The position numbers and the translations under genes are program-made. Below the pieces are notes generated by a model. That model ran no database searches. It worked only from the letters and a program-made list of their open reading frames with translations, and was not told where the DNA came from. A stretch of DNA of 64,000 bases from Echria macrotheca (Eukaryota > Ascomycota > Sordariomycetes > Sordariales > Schizotheciaceae): NCBI GenBank assembly GCA_030411725.1, contig MU839827.1, positions 2,046,001-2,110,000 on the forward strand, written 5' to 3'. Positions 1 to 9,960 of the stretch are shown in pieces. The first letter of the stretch is position 1. Each line of letters begins with the position of its first letter.

Positions 1-2561
1 AGGTTGCTCAGCCTCGCAGGCACCGTGAGACACAGCTCAACATAGAGATCACGCTCGGATGGTTTCCGCGCGGCCAGGATGAGATTGTTCAGAACATCAA
101 GCAGAACCTCGAGAAGAGGGAGGAGCTGCTTATAGAGATGTTCGAACTTGCCGCCGCCGATGCTCCTGAAGAGCGAGCGAAGAAGCAGGAAATAGTTCAT
201 TGGCTCCTCTGCCTTGGTCGACAACTCGATCGACTTGGTCACTATGTCAACAACGTGTGGCAGGAGGACCTGTTCGTTCTGCGTGGCGAAAAGCGTGACT
301 GCCATGAAGGCCAGCTTGAACAGCCTCAGCAGAATGGCTGACCTGTGGATGTCGGCAGAGCCCACATCCTCGATGCGCTCCATCAGAAAGCGCAACAGCA
401 TACCGCAGAAGCTGGGGGACGTGGCCTCGCTAGCAAGAAAAAACTGGGGTATATGAAGAAGACCGGTATGCTCATGAATCATGTCGTATAGTCGTGGAAT
501 CTCCTGCTGGAAGACTTCATGAAAGGTAGCAGGATCGATGCAGTGAAACACTGTGGCGAATGTTTCCAAGAGGTCTTTCTCCTCCTTGCTGCTCGAAATC
601 ATGAAATAATTGGCCATGTACTCGACGGTCGATGTGTAGGGCGATTCCGCTGCCGGCTTCTCCCGCTCATAGTAGCGGAAAACATAGGCGCCTTCGCGAA
701 ACAGCTTCACAATAACCTGAACCTCCTCCGCGGTGAAGCCGTAGGCAACATCGGTCCAGTGGGCCGGTGCACTCGCCAGGTCAGCAGCAGGCGTAACGTT
801 GCAGCTCTTGAGCTGGTAGAACGTGTTCTTCAGACCATTCATGAGGTTCTTGAACAGGAATTTGTTGTCCACGACCGGATCCGAGGCACGATCCCTTGGG
901 TTACTCGTCTTGATGGGCATGGCTGTGAAGATGTCGATCTCGTCCCACTCGGGCGGGTGCTCCTTGTCGGCGAGGTACGTTTCCGGCGCGTTCTCGGCAT
1001 TTTGCTCCGCATAACGCTTCGAGAGCTTGACGGCGTTGTCGTATTGCCTATTCATCGCCGCAAACTTGTCGGCGATCGCATTCAGAATTTGCATGAGGTA
1101 ATGCCGCGCGTCGACTTTGTTGGGCATTTTCGCTATGCACTCGGCCAGATTGAGCAGCAACTTGGCGCTCATCGTCTGGAAGCTCGTCCCCGGAAAATTG
1201 TCCTGGAGATTCCGCGTATACACCTCGACAGTTCGCCGTATCTGCATGGGGGTAAGACTGTCGCGGACATGGTGAATTAAGTCGGCAAGCATGCTGTACG
1301 CGAGCGGCCTCATGGTCTCGTAGACGGTCAACCCATCGCCCAGCAGCGTCCGCTCGTCCAGGAGCTCATCAATCTTTGGCAAGAAGATCTTCCTAAAATT
1401 AAAATTGATGATGTGGCGAATCGCCACGAGGAGTTCCTTTCTTGCACTCGACTTCTCCCGAGGGCAGTCTTTCAGCAGTCGTACCGTGATCTCGGGCAAG
1501 AACGGAAGAAAATCCTGCAACTGGTGCGAGTACTGTCTCAGCAACCACGCGAGAAAGCTCATAGTCTTGACCTGAGCAGTGATGAACTCTCCGAAGGCGG
1601 CCCGGTTCTTGATGTTTGGGCTAACGCCGATATGGATGGTCCCCCGGGCTTCGGCGTCCCTGTGGGCCTGCTCCTGGGCTTTCGCCTGGGTCGACAGAAC
1701 CGACTTGATGAGAGGGACAAAGTGCTTGACATTCGGTGGAACCGTTGCTCTGTATGTCCCGAATATCGACACGACGATGATGGGGAATTCGGAGAGCACC
1801 TTGAAGGAATGCATGCCCCGGAGCATGGGTCGGTTCGACTGCTGGCCCGCCTCGACGCCAAAGTCAGGGGCTCCCGAGGCGACCGGGGATCCGGGTCGTG
1901 GGGATTGCTGGTGTGGAAGGAACGACGTCTGGGTGCTGCCGGGTGTCGATGGTGCCCCTGGCACGGCGGGCGCCGATGTGCTGTCGATCTGCTCCTTGAC
2001 CACCTTCTCGAGTTGGTCGAAGAGTTCGAAAATCAGGTCCAGAAAGGTCTGCACCTTGCCTCCCAGGACCTTGTGCTGGTGCTTCAAGATATCCGAAAGG
2101 ATCTTGACACACAGAACCGCATTGTCCTCATTATCGTTGCGCACCAGCGTTATGAGAAGGTCGACAACCTCGTTGGCGAACGGCTCGAAGGGCTCGGTGG
2201 GCGTCATGGCCGTGGGCAGCCGATGGAAGATCTCGAGGACGCAGTACCGCAGCTTCTGCATGTTCGCCTGATCCGGCGTGGAAGTCTGGAGGACACATGG
2301 TTGTCGGAGTATGTTGATGAATGTGGGCATAAACCGCTTGAGAAAGACTGTGTAGGCATGGCCGGTAAAGGTTTCGAGCGAGTCCCGGAGCGTCGATGCG
2401 GCTTCGACCTTGACACGGAGCTCTGCAGGACAGCCAGGGTTAGCTTCCCAGACCACAGCGAGCCTCGAGCCGGGCAGTCCATCAAGGGGAGGAGGGCACA
2501 TACCAATCTCGGGCGTGTTGAGCTTGCGCGCGATGTCTTCGATCGCACTTGCGGCCGCCAT
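1..2561 (-). CDS. tra1: TRA1, SAGA/NuA4 activator-binding subunit (5' part only)
   Basis: Tra1 is the giant PIKK-like pseudokinase scaffold (about 3,700-3,900 aa in the family) that activators contact in the SAGA and NuA4 histone acetyltransferase complexes in the nucleus. Only the N-terminal ~826 residues are here; the rest runs off the left edge. Exon 1 is 2504-2561 (starts MAAASAIEDIARKL), an 81-nt intron occupies 2423-2503, and exon 2 runs from 2422 to position 1 without a stop. The helical HEAT-type region reads RKELLVAIRHIINFNF, then DELLDERTLLGDG and AYSMLADLIHHVR, which is the conserved Tra1/TRRAP N-terminal signature. The first intron is stop-free and a multiple of three. The start is the first Met in frame with the family N-terminus. 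Identification is confident; the kinase-like domain cannot be seen. Confidence 0.93.
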   Translation of the reverse strand, partial: MAAASAIEDIARKLNTPEIGMCPPPLDGLPGSRLAVVWEANPGCPAELRVKVEAASTLRDSLETFTGHAYTVFLKRFMPTFINILRQPCVLQTSTPDQANMQKLRYCVLEIFHRLPTAMTPTEPFEPFANEVVDLLITLVRNDNEDNAVLCVKILSDILKHQHKVLGGKVQTFLDLIFELFDQLEKVVKEQIDSTSAPAVPGAPSTPGSTQTSFLPHQQSPRPGSPVASGAPDFGVEAGQQSNRPMLRGMHSFKVLSEFPIIVVSIFGTYRATVPPNVKHFVPLIKSVLSTQAKAQEQAHRDAEARGTIHIGVSPNIKNRAAFGEFITAQVKTMSFLAWLLRQYSHQLQDFLPFLPEITVRLLKDCPREKSSARKELLVAIRHIINFNFRKIFLPKIDELLDERTLLGDGLTVYETMRPLAYSMLADLIHHVRDSLTPMQIRRTVEVYTRNLQDNFPGTSFQTMSAKLLLNLAECIAKMPNKVDARHYLMQILNAIADKFAAMNRQYDNAVKLSKRYAEQNAENAPETYLADKEHPPEWDEIDIFTAMPIKTSNPRDRASDPVVDNKFLFKNLMNGLKNTFYQLKSCNVTPAADLASAPAHWTDVAYGFTAEEVQVIVKLFREGAYVFRYYEREKPAAESPYTSTVEYMANYFMISSSKEEKDLLETFATVFHCIDPATFHEVFQQEIPRLYDMIHEHTGLLHIPQFFLASEATSPSFCGMLLRFLMERIEDVGSADIHRSAILLRLFKLAFMAVTLFATQNEQVLLPHVVDIVTKSIELSTKAEEPMNYFLLLRSLFRSIGGGKFEHLYKQLLPLLEVLLDVLNNLILAARKPSERDLYVELCLTVPARLSN

Positions 2562-3670
2562 TGCTGCAGCATCCAGCAAGTCGGATCGTCGTGCAGCAAC
2601 AGCCTATCCCGGTCGCATGCGTGCGTCGATATGTGTGGATTATGAAAGTGCAATGCCGTCTGCTCACTGTGGCGAGGTCAGCAACGGTGTCGATGGGAAA
2701 AGCGGTTTCTGTCTAAGGTCTGCAAACCCGCGGTCGCATGTTGTCGGGAAGCTAGCTCACCTTTGGCGCCATGGGTTAATTATTTATTGCAGACTTCAAA
2801 GTCAACCGAAAGTTCGGTCGCTTTGTCAGTAGGTAGTTTGACGTTTGGAAGGTGCTAGGCTGGCCGTCGGCAGGGTGGGCGGGCGTGGTTGTCAGTCCAG
2901 CTTCAATGCTTGAAGAGCGACGCCAGGGCACGCTTGTGCTTCGCGACGAACGAACGAAATCGAAAATCCCAGAGCGCGCAGGGAGCTGGGCGCCGCGGTC
3001 GCCAAATCCAACTGCGCTAGGCACCGCAACAACAATGTTCCGCGCGCTAGTCGCCCCCCGGAAGCCCGTGCACGGCTCCACATTGGTCGAGAGCTTCTAG
3101 CCTTCTGCCAAATCTGCAGGTCTCAGGACGTCATCTGCCTAGCCTTATCTTTACATCTTATCGGTGCGATCTTATCGCAACTTTTTGTCGTGGGGTTGAT
3201 CAAAAATCGACCTTGCGAACATGGAGCACTGTGACGGTTGGGCAACCAGACCCACACCCAATTGAGCCAACCTTCCAAAAGGATTGCCAGAATTATAAGG
3301 TCAGCACCTCAGAACCCTAACTGTGGATATATGCCAGCACGACCCGCCAGGGCCGTGACTAGCACTCAGCAAATGTCATTCATCAATTGGCAAAGATTAC
3401 TAGCTTTGGTGAAACGGACTCAAGCATAGGTGTCACCATTGTCACCGTAAAGACCATCCGGAAGTATTTTCAGCGCAGCCCACCGCAGTGGAATGCATGA
3501 ACTCTTGATTTATTTTTCCTGTCCGAGACCAATGCTGGGTATGGCTACCCAGATGTGAAGAAGTGAAAAGGTATCTAATACAAATCACCCCCAACGCCCA
3601 GTTTATGCAGAAAAGCCGCTGTTCAAGTGGCACATGTGAAGAAGAGAAAGCCTGACCCCCATCCTACCCC
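2562..3670. other. Intergenic: TRA1 upstream region and LPMO 3' flank
   Basis: I see no coding exon that holds together in this stretch. The short open frames on both strands have no recognisable protein character and no matching splice sites. It should carry the TRA1 promoter next to 2561 and the LPMO transcript end next to 3671. Confidence 0.6.
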
Positions 3671-4882
3671 TTAACCGCGGAACGGAAGAGCGACCCGTCG
3701 CTTCTTCGATGACACCGCGTCAATCTCCATAGCCGAGCTGGCTCCGACCTTGCAGGTGGTGCCGGCGGATACGGCCATCACAGCCGACCAGGTTCCGCTG
3801 GCACATCGCTGGAAAGATGTCCCCCCGATACAGTTCCACTGGCCCTCGGGGCTGCAAGCGGTGCCCGGCGCGAAACCACCGCCGCTGCTCGGTGCCGATG
3901 GTGCAGTGGGCGGGGCCGCAGCTGGAGGAGCAGCAGCGGGAGGTGCCGGTGCAGCAGGTGGCGCTTGAGGAGCAGCGGTCTCTTGGGGACCGGACGCGGG
4001 AGTGCTGACAGTGATGAAAACACCGCCGCCGCCGGGAGCGCCACCCTTGGAAGGCGATGGAGGAGCCGCAGACGGGGCGGGAGAGCCGCCATAACCGCCA
4101 CCGCTGCCAGCACCACCACTCGGAGCACCGGAACCGCCACCAGGAGCAGGAGCAGGAGCGCCGCCACCGTTCCCGGAGTCGGGGGTGCCGCCCGACGGAC
4201 CCGAAGGGCCGCAGTTGCCATCAGGAAAGATGAGCTGACCGGTAGCGAACGACTCGACCGACTTTCCGGGGTTCGGGTACTTGTAGTCGAAGCCCTCCTT
4301 GGTGGTGCACCCATTCCCGATGTTGGCCTTGAGCATGTCGGGAAGCGCCTCCCAGTTGGACTTTGGGCCGCCAGCTCCGGTGAGCTGTACGGGGGCGCAG
4401 TTCATGTAGTATTCGCGGTTGCCGATCTTGTTGAGCCAAGTCCAGGCGATGGTGGCATTGCCGGCCGGGATGTCGGTGGGAAGCGGGAAGCTGTAGTCGA
4501 AGGGCACCTTGAAGTTGGGGTCGTTGCCCAGGTTTCCGGGCGTGTTCTTGGCCGGGCAACCGCCCTCGATCGAGTGGATGACCTTCCAGACGCTGTTCTT
4601 GTTGGGCGCTGTGTCGTAGGTGATGGAGATCTGGCACGAGCCTCCACCGTGGACGGCGGTGCCAATGAAGTTGAGAGGCTGCGTCGATCCGAGGGCCATG
4701 ACATTGGTCGAGCCGACTTGATAGCCACCGCCAGTGTTCTGGCAAGGGAAGTCACTGCCATCGGCGGCAAGAGGGCCGTTGTGGAGGGCCGGGACGGAAA
4801 AGGGAATCGGCGTGCTAATCAAAACATGTGCGCTCGAGAGGGCGGCGAGTCCACCGACTGCGAGGATGGCGTTGGAAAGCAT
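3671..4882 (-). CDS. AA11 family lytic polysaccharide monooxygenase (chitin-active), secreted
   Basis: Copper-dependent oxidase predicted to cleave chitin oxidatively outside the cell. It is a single exon of 403 aa. Residues 1-18 form a signal peptide (MLSNAILAVGGLAALSSA), so cleavage exposes His19 as the N-terminal copper ligand (HVLISTP). The second histidine-brace residue is His78 in AVHGGGSCQISITYD, which is mature position 60, the spacing expected for AA11. The AA11 core also shows VWKVIHSIEGGCPA and IGNREYYMNCAPV. A Gly/Ala/Pro/Ser-rich linker follows (about residues 240-330), then a short four-cysteine C-terminal module (GTACSPEGQWNC to GTTCKVG) that matches the X278-type domain often attached to AA11, then a basic tail. 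The open frame extends 172 codons upstream, but the Met at 4882 is chosen because it starts the signal peptide. Substrate is inferred from family, not seen. Confidence 0.93.
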   Translation of the reverse strand: MLSNAILAVGGLAALSSAHVLISTPIPFSVPALHNGPLAADGSDFPCQNTGGGYQVGSTNVMALGSTQPLNFIGTAVHGGGSCQISITYDTAPNKNSVWKVIHSIEGGCPAKNTPGNLGNDPNFKVPFDYSFPLPTDIPAGNATIAWTWLNKIGNREYYMNCAPVQLTGAGGPKSNWEALPDMLKANIGNGCTTKEGFDYKYPNPGKSVESFATGQLIFPDGNCGPSGPSGGTPDSGNGGGAPAPAPGGGSGAPSGGAGSGGGYGGSPAPSAAPPSPSKGGAPGGGGVFITVSTPASGPQETAAPQAPPAAPAPPAAAPPAAAPPTAPSAPSSGGGFAPGTACSPEGQWNCIGGTSFQRCASGTWSAVMAVSAGTTCKVGASSAMEIDAVSSKKRRVALPFRG

Positions 4883-7800
4883 ATTGAGACGAAAACGTTC
4901 CCGACGGTTCGTCCAAGGAAAGTGCTGCGGAAGCAGTGTAGAAGTTACCCGCGAGAGAGTGTGCGAGTTTGCTGGGCTGGCTCGAAGTCTTGGGCTGAAG
5001 AAGGAGGGTGGGTATTGCGCCAGGCAGGATGAGTTCAACTCAAGAGAAGGAGACAAACGGACTGGCCGTTGCAAAGAGTGAATGCACAGCTGGAAGAGGA
5101 GTCGGTGAAGACGACTTGGTCCAAAAAGAAAAAAGAGTGACGGAAAAGGGATGAGACTACCCTTATATGTTGCCAAGCGAATGTAAAGGAGGGACGAGAG
5201 TGAACTATCACGAGAAGAGAAAGGACGAGAAAAGAAAGGCGTGGTCAGGGGAGAGGAAGGGAAGCGCTGCAGGAACAAGAGAGAGGGACCAAGTGATTGG
5301 ATGGCAGCAATGCAGGTGCACCAGGGACATCCTGGGGCTACCAGGGACTTGTGGGAGGCAGACCACTCGCGCGGCCCGGTGCACACGGAGCTTGGCATCT
5401 CTCAGGCGACACCGTGGGGCCCGACCAGTCAAGGCTGGCCGTTGTGTGGCGGCCACCACAGTTCGATGCACCGGGGCAGCGAGGTAGCGAGGCATCCCAT
5501 CCAGCCAGCCCCGGACCCAGCACCGTGATAGGCCCATCTACAGCCAGCTCGCCTGTTTCAAGGGGACGAGGTACGAATTGGATAGCAACCCACCAGGGCA
5601 TTTCCCGCCACCGCAATTGGGAATTGGATGTCGTGCGTCGGCTGCACTGACTGTCTTTCTTTTTGTTTGCTGGGGAACCTTGTCCATCCCAATTATCTCG
5701 ATCTCTGGAGTCTGTATGTGGGACCGCGGCTCTCTGTCTGGCAAACGGGCCGTTGTGAGTCGACGCTGCGGCTATCGGCAGACAAACAAATCCACCTCAA
5801 CGGCCTCCAGAGACTACAACCTGACAGGTCTCCGCACCCTGTCAAGCGGGAGGCAACATGGATCCAAAGCATAGAAGCATGGTGTTGAACCCCACTGACG
5901 CCTGCCACAGCCTCACCTTTCCAGCTCAACATCCCAGCTTCAAGGTGAGGCCACCCGCCAGCCGCGGTCAGGAGACAAGACGCCCGAGTCGTGGTTCCTC
6001 GTGTTCTGTTCTGTTCTTGTTTGCGGGCGACTCGTGGCGCCAACCGCTGACCGCATGCCCTCATGCCATGGCACTACGGACTGGCTGGCGTCTCCCTCAG
6101 GGGCAAGAATGTGGGCGAGGAGCGCTGGGGAGGGGCCAAAAAACCAGATGAAGTCAAGCGTGGGCGGCCAAAGGTGAGGGGAACCGATGCACATGGGTCC
6201 GTGCCTGCCAAGCATAGATGAGCAGGGGCCGCGAGCTGTGACGTCCTTTCACCCACCCGAACTTAAAGTTCTGATACAATGTATTCCTTCCCGGCCATTT
6301 CGTGGATCAACCGCTAGTGTATTTCAGGCAATCAATGTTCGCTCGCTTTTCTGGTAACTCGCGCGGCAGGATCAGGATTGCGTTCCCGAGTGTTGGGCCG
6401 CCACGTCTACATTGAGTGCACCTCGGTCGACATTTTGCAAAAGTCGCAAACAGCCACGTCGCGAACACGAGAGAGCGCCTCACGGGTGACTTGGAGATCG
6501 GTCTGAATGTTTCAACACTTGAGCAGAACGACTGGCGCCAAGGGAACGCCGTCGACACCCGCTTCCCGCTCCAGTTGCCCCTCGTCTTACGTAAGATTTC
6601 TGGTCCTTTTGGATCCCCGGTACTGGACATGCCGAAAGTCCGTCCCCTGAATCGTTGCACAGCAGCACCGACAGACCTGCCCAATCGAAAGGCTGGGTTC
6701 GGCCTCGGGAAGGATGATGGATCTGGTGGGAGTCCTCTCCTTTTGCGTTTGCTGGGAAGGTTGCGCCTAGCTTTCCAGTGGACCGGGCGCTGTGGTACCC
6801 CGCGGCGCCAGATCCACGACGGGCTCAGCCACTCATCGCGCAGATCTTTGATGGCGAAAGCAGCCCCTGACAGATGGACAGGGGTGCGTGGTAGGGCACA
6901 GGGGTTCGTCAGGCCCCGAGCGCCGCAGCCGACTGGCGCGGCGGTCTGGATTGTGAAACGGTGCTAAAAGTCCCGGGGTTGGCCGACGGGATGAGCTCAG
7001 CGAACGACTTGTCTTTTCGAACGCCTCGGCTGCGAGAAAGTCGAGAAGGGAACCAGAAGTGTTGATGAAAAGTGAAGAAAATTTCTTCCTATCAAAAATC
7101 AACACCATGGTGACCAAGCGCTTACATTGCGCATCTGGACTGTAGGTGTTGTCCTGTTGAATAGCGAGGCGGCTTCCACCTTCAACTCAAGCCAGCGCAG
7201 GGACCTCATCTATAGACTACCCCGGACTATCCATACCTCTTACACCACCTTACGCGTACTCGAGAGGCGGAGACAACCCATTCCTTCATCTGATCGAGTC
7301 TTCTCGAGTCCACAATGCATGGGTAACCCTTGGTGACTCATCAGCCTATTCTTCCTTTATTCGTTCTTTGTTTCAGCACTCAACAAACACATTTCCTTTT
7401 GAGGCTGCCATCCGACTGAGGTTCCAACTGGCCCGCTGCCCGGCAAAGACAAGGATGCCCGTGCCGTAACTACCTGCTCGAGTGGGCAACCAAAAGCCGA
7501 CGGGCGGGCGAGCGGCAGCTGGGACTAGGTCTAGGTGTAGCCCCGTCAGCCTTGGTCGCCACCCACTCATCAGCTCAGCTGTGGCCGCGGGGCTAGGTAA
7601 ATGCTCTCGTGTCGTTGGGCGCTCCACGAAACGCTCTAGCTCAGCACATCGCAAGGTGCCCGGACCAGTAACCGTCCAGCAAATCACCACACCAAGGACT
7701 CTCTCTGTCTGTTCTAGACCTACATCTTGGATCTGCCTTTCCCACGAGCATAAACTGGAGAAAGAGGCGCGCATGTCCCATCATGTGTCCTAGGGGCAAT

Positions 7801-8260
7801 GATAGACATGAAAGGACGGTGGCGCAGCCGTCTCTTGTTTTGCGGGTAAACACAGTGGAAACTCATGATCTACGCGGGGATGCGACGACAAGCAACATCA
7901 TAACACGGACCCCTATTGGGATATTCATAGCATTGCGGATCTCACCAGATCCTCTTTTACAGATCGGGGGGGCGGCGTCCGCTGGAGAAGTTCGGGCGGC
8001 CTCAAACATTTCAAGACGTTTAAAGATCAGAGGCGATTCCAGACAGGTCGTCTTCATGGGCCCGGCCTTCGTATTCCAGGTCTTCCCCGGCTGCAGCAAT
8101 GGGCCTCGCGCCCACAGCAGCTTTGCCTCGGCGCATTTCCCAAACTGATTCAATTATTCATGCGTTTATCGACCCCGCCGGATCCGTGTTTCTATGTCAA
8201 CTATCCACACGAAGGGTGACGCGCAAGATAAACCTTAGCAAACATGCCACGAGTTTCAAC
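4883..8260. other. Long gene-free interval (3.4 kb)
   Basis: This holds the LPMO promoter (right of 4882) and the 3' flank of the cyclotransferase gene (left of 8261). Open frames up to 183 codons occur but have skewed, unstructured composition and no family resemblance on either strand, so I call no gene. A gene without a close relative in my memory, or a noncoding transcript, could still lie here. Confidence 0.5.
5162..5169 (-). promoter_or_regulatory. Candidate TATA box for the AA11 LPMO
   Basis: On the minus strand the sequence reads CATATAAG followed by GG, about 280 nt upstream of the LPMO start codon. The stretch between it and the ATG is CT-rich on the sense strand, as is usual for highly expressed fungal genes. 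This would imply a 5' leader of roughly 250 nt. It is a motif match only. Confidence 0.4.
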
Positions 8261-8996
8261 TCAAGATGTCGCCACCGTTGCCGGGTCGTCGGAATCAGCC
8301 TCTAGGTAGTTACCCGTGTTAGCGCAAGAAAAGAGAAGAGCTTGCAAGAGGTACATACCATCCTCAAAGGTATACCCGCCCCTGGTCCAGTACCTCAGCT
8401 TGTCCCGCCTAAACTCCTCGAGATCCCACTCCTTGTCCTCGAGATCGCCCTCGGCCAGGAAGACGTAGACATCCGCCTTCCTCTCCTCGCCCTCGACGTT
8501 GCCCTCGCCCTGGGCGTTGCCGACCTTGTCGAGCAGGCGGACCCTGACGGTGCGGCGCTCGTACTGGCCGCCCTCGAAGCAGTCGAGGCGCCACATGTTG
8601 GCTCCCGTAATGCCCGTCACGAAGGTGCCGAAGACGGAGTGGGCCGGGTCCTCGGTGATGCCGGGGTAGTCGGCGCCGGCGACGCGGCGGCGGCAGTAGC
8701 CGTGCAGTATGGCCGGCGTGAAGGAGTAGAGCTTGCGGACTTCGGGGCCGGGGTTGCCGTCGCCTAGGATGACTGAGAAGAAGACGCCTGGGACCATCTA
8801 TTTTTATTTGGCGTTAGTTATGTAGGTTGTTGGTAAGTTTATGTGGTACGTAGATAGGGGCAACTTGCTAGTGTTCCTATGTCGGAGTTAGCATGTGTGT
8901 CCTATAACATGGTGAGGATTCCCTGGGTGGGAACGTACCGTAGAAAAACGCCGTAAGTGAGCCATCGTCGCTCTGGGTGCTCTCTGATGCCTGCAT
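8261..8996 (-). CDS. Gamma-glutamylcyclotransferase-like (AIG2-like) protein with 8-nt micro-exon
   Basis: Member of the GGCT/AIG2-like fold, which cyclises gamma-glutamyl groups to 5-oxoproline; the actual substrate here is unknown. My model has four exons: 8939-8996, 8869-8876, 8359-8797 and 8261-8301, giving 181 aa starting MQASESTQSDDG. The family substrate-binding loop FFYGTLMVP is complete only if the 8-nt exon GAACACTA is included: exon 1 ends FFY plus one base, the micro-exon supplies G-T-L, and exon 3 starts M-V-P. The candidate catalytic glutamate lies in CFEGGQYER. Intron 1 (8877-8938) has donor GTACGT and branch GCTAAC. Intron 2 (8798-8868) is GC-AG with donor GCAAGT. Intron 3 (8302-8358) is 57 nt, stop-free, with branch GCTAAC, so retained and spliced forms both stay in frame. 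Without the micro-exon, exons 1 and 3 are out of phase. Confidence 0.85.
8869..8876 (-). other. 8-nt internal micro-exon
   Basis: Sense sequence GAACACTA, bounded upstream by ACATAG and downstream by GCAAGTTG. It restores the conserved Y-G-T-L codons and corrects a phase mismatch between the flanking exons (58 nt before it is 1 modulo 3, and the next exon starts in phase 0). Predicted from family conservation and splice signals only. Confidence 0.7.
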
Positions 8997-9960
8997 CTTG
9001 TTGTTTCTTTTGGCTTGTGCACGCGTACTCGTCTGGTCGTTGGGTTGCACCGTTGGGGAGCTGTGCTTCGTGGTTAGTGCTTCGGCGGCAGTGGACCCCG
9101 AGCAACGACCGAGCCGCGCCTCTCGCGGGGAGCTATCTTAGCTCTGGTGGATATGTACGTACCTCTCTGTTGAGTTGTATGTGGGCGAACGCTTGAGATC
9201 TCTGGCCTGTGACGTGATCGAGGACGCAAGCTAACCGAACACAGGAATGGCGATGGCCTCTTTTCCCCTGATCTGAGATCAATCTTGGTTCCTGTCAACT
9301 CCAAGTGGGAAGCTGTGCAGAGAACCTCTGGCTCGGCACCGACCTTATCTACCCGAGCCTGCCTCTAGAAATCATGCCCTTGGATGGTCGACGAATATAG
9401 TGGAAGCAGTTGGCGCCTTTAAATGTCTAAACCGGGGATCCAGCCAATGATTCACCCGTTGATTGACAGGTGGAGGCAGAAGAGACAAGCGTCAAAAGCG
9501 TTGATCACTCATTCCCATGACATGTCTTTTCTGTGACCCGATTACGGAGGAGTCACTCATCCTGTCAGAAACAAACTCATCTGAAATCTCGTCAAACACA
9601 GTTCATCAGACCAAATAATATTTGCCGTCAGCTGTCACCAAACCCCACCGAAAATGCGCTCCTTCCCACAAGTGCTCGCCGATGACAAGAGCCGGGAGGA
9701 TGATGACCCTAACCCTTAACATCAAACTGGATCCCGGGTTGGGGTGGTCCGCCGGCCCCGGACCGAGGCCGGTGCGATTGCCGATCCCGGGTCGCGTTTC
9801 CCAGCTGGCAGACACCGCCAGTTAAGACCGAAACCAACCCCGCAATTGCCATTGGATCGCCTGCCCGGTCTCCCCGTTCATGCAAACTTCCCTCCTCTCG
9901 CCAACACGACCTCTCACACGCCGCGTGACAATCTGCGTGCGTGCGTGTTAGTCGTCCAAA
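8997..9960. promoter_or_regulatory. Divergent promoter region, cyclotransferase and acetoacetyl-CoA synthetase
   Basis: These 964 bp separate two divergent start codons. A CCAAT pentamer lies at 9444-9448 and an inverted one (ATTGG) at 9851-9855, about 106 nt before the synthetase ATG. No coding exon is apparent. Which elements serve which gene is not determinable from sequence. Confidence 0.45.

Noticed and set aside
519..2645. Long plus-strand open frames (253 and 410 codons)
   Set aside because: They are antisense to TRA1, whose minus-strand translation is strongly conserved; the plus-strand products have no family character.
3965..5032. 355-codon plus-strand frame over the LPMO
   Set aside because: Arg/Gly-rich antisense shadow of the GC-rich LPMO linker.
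6416..6967. 183-codon frame in the LPMO upstream region
   Set aside because: Composition is unstructured, no domain, no splice partner; treated as chance.
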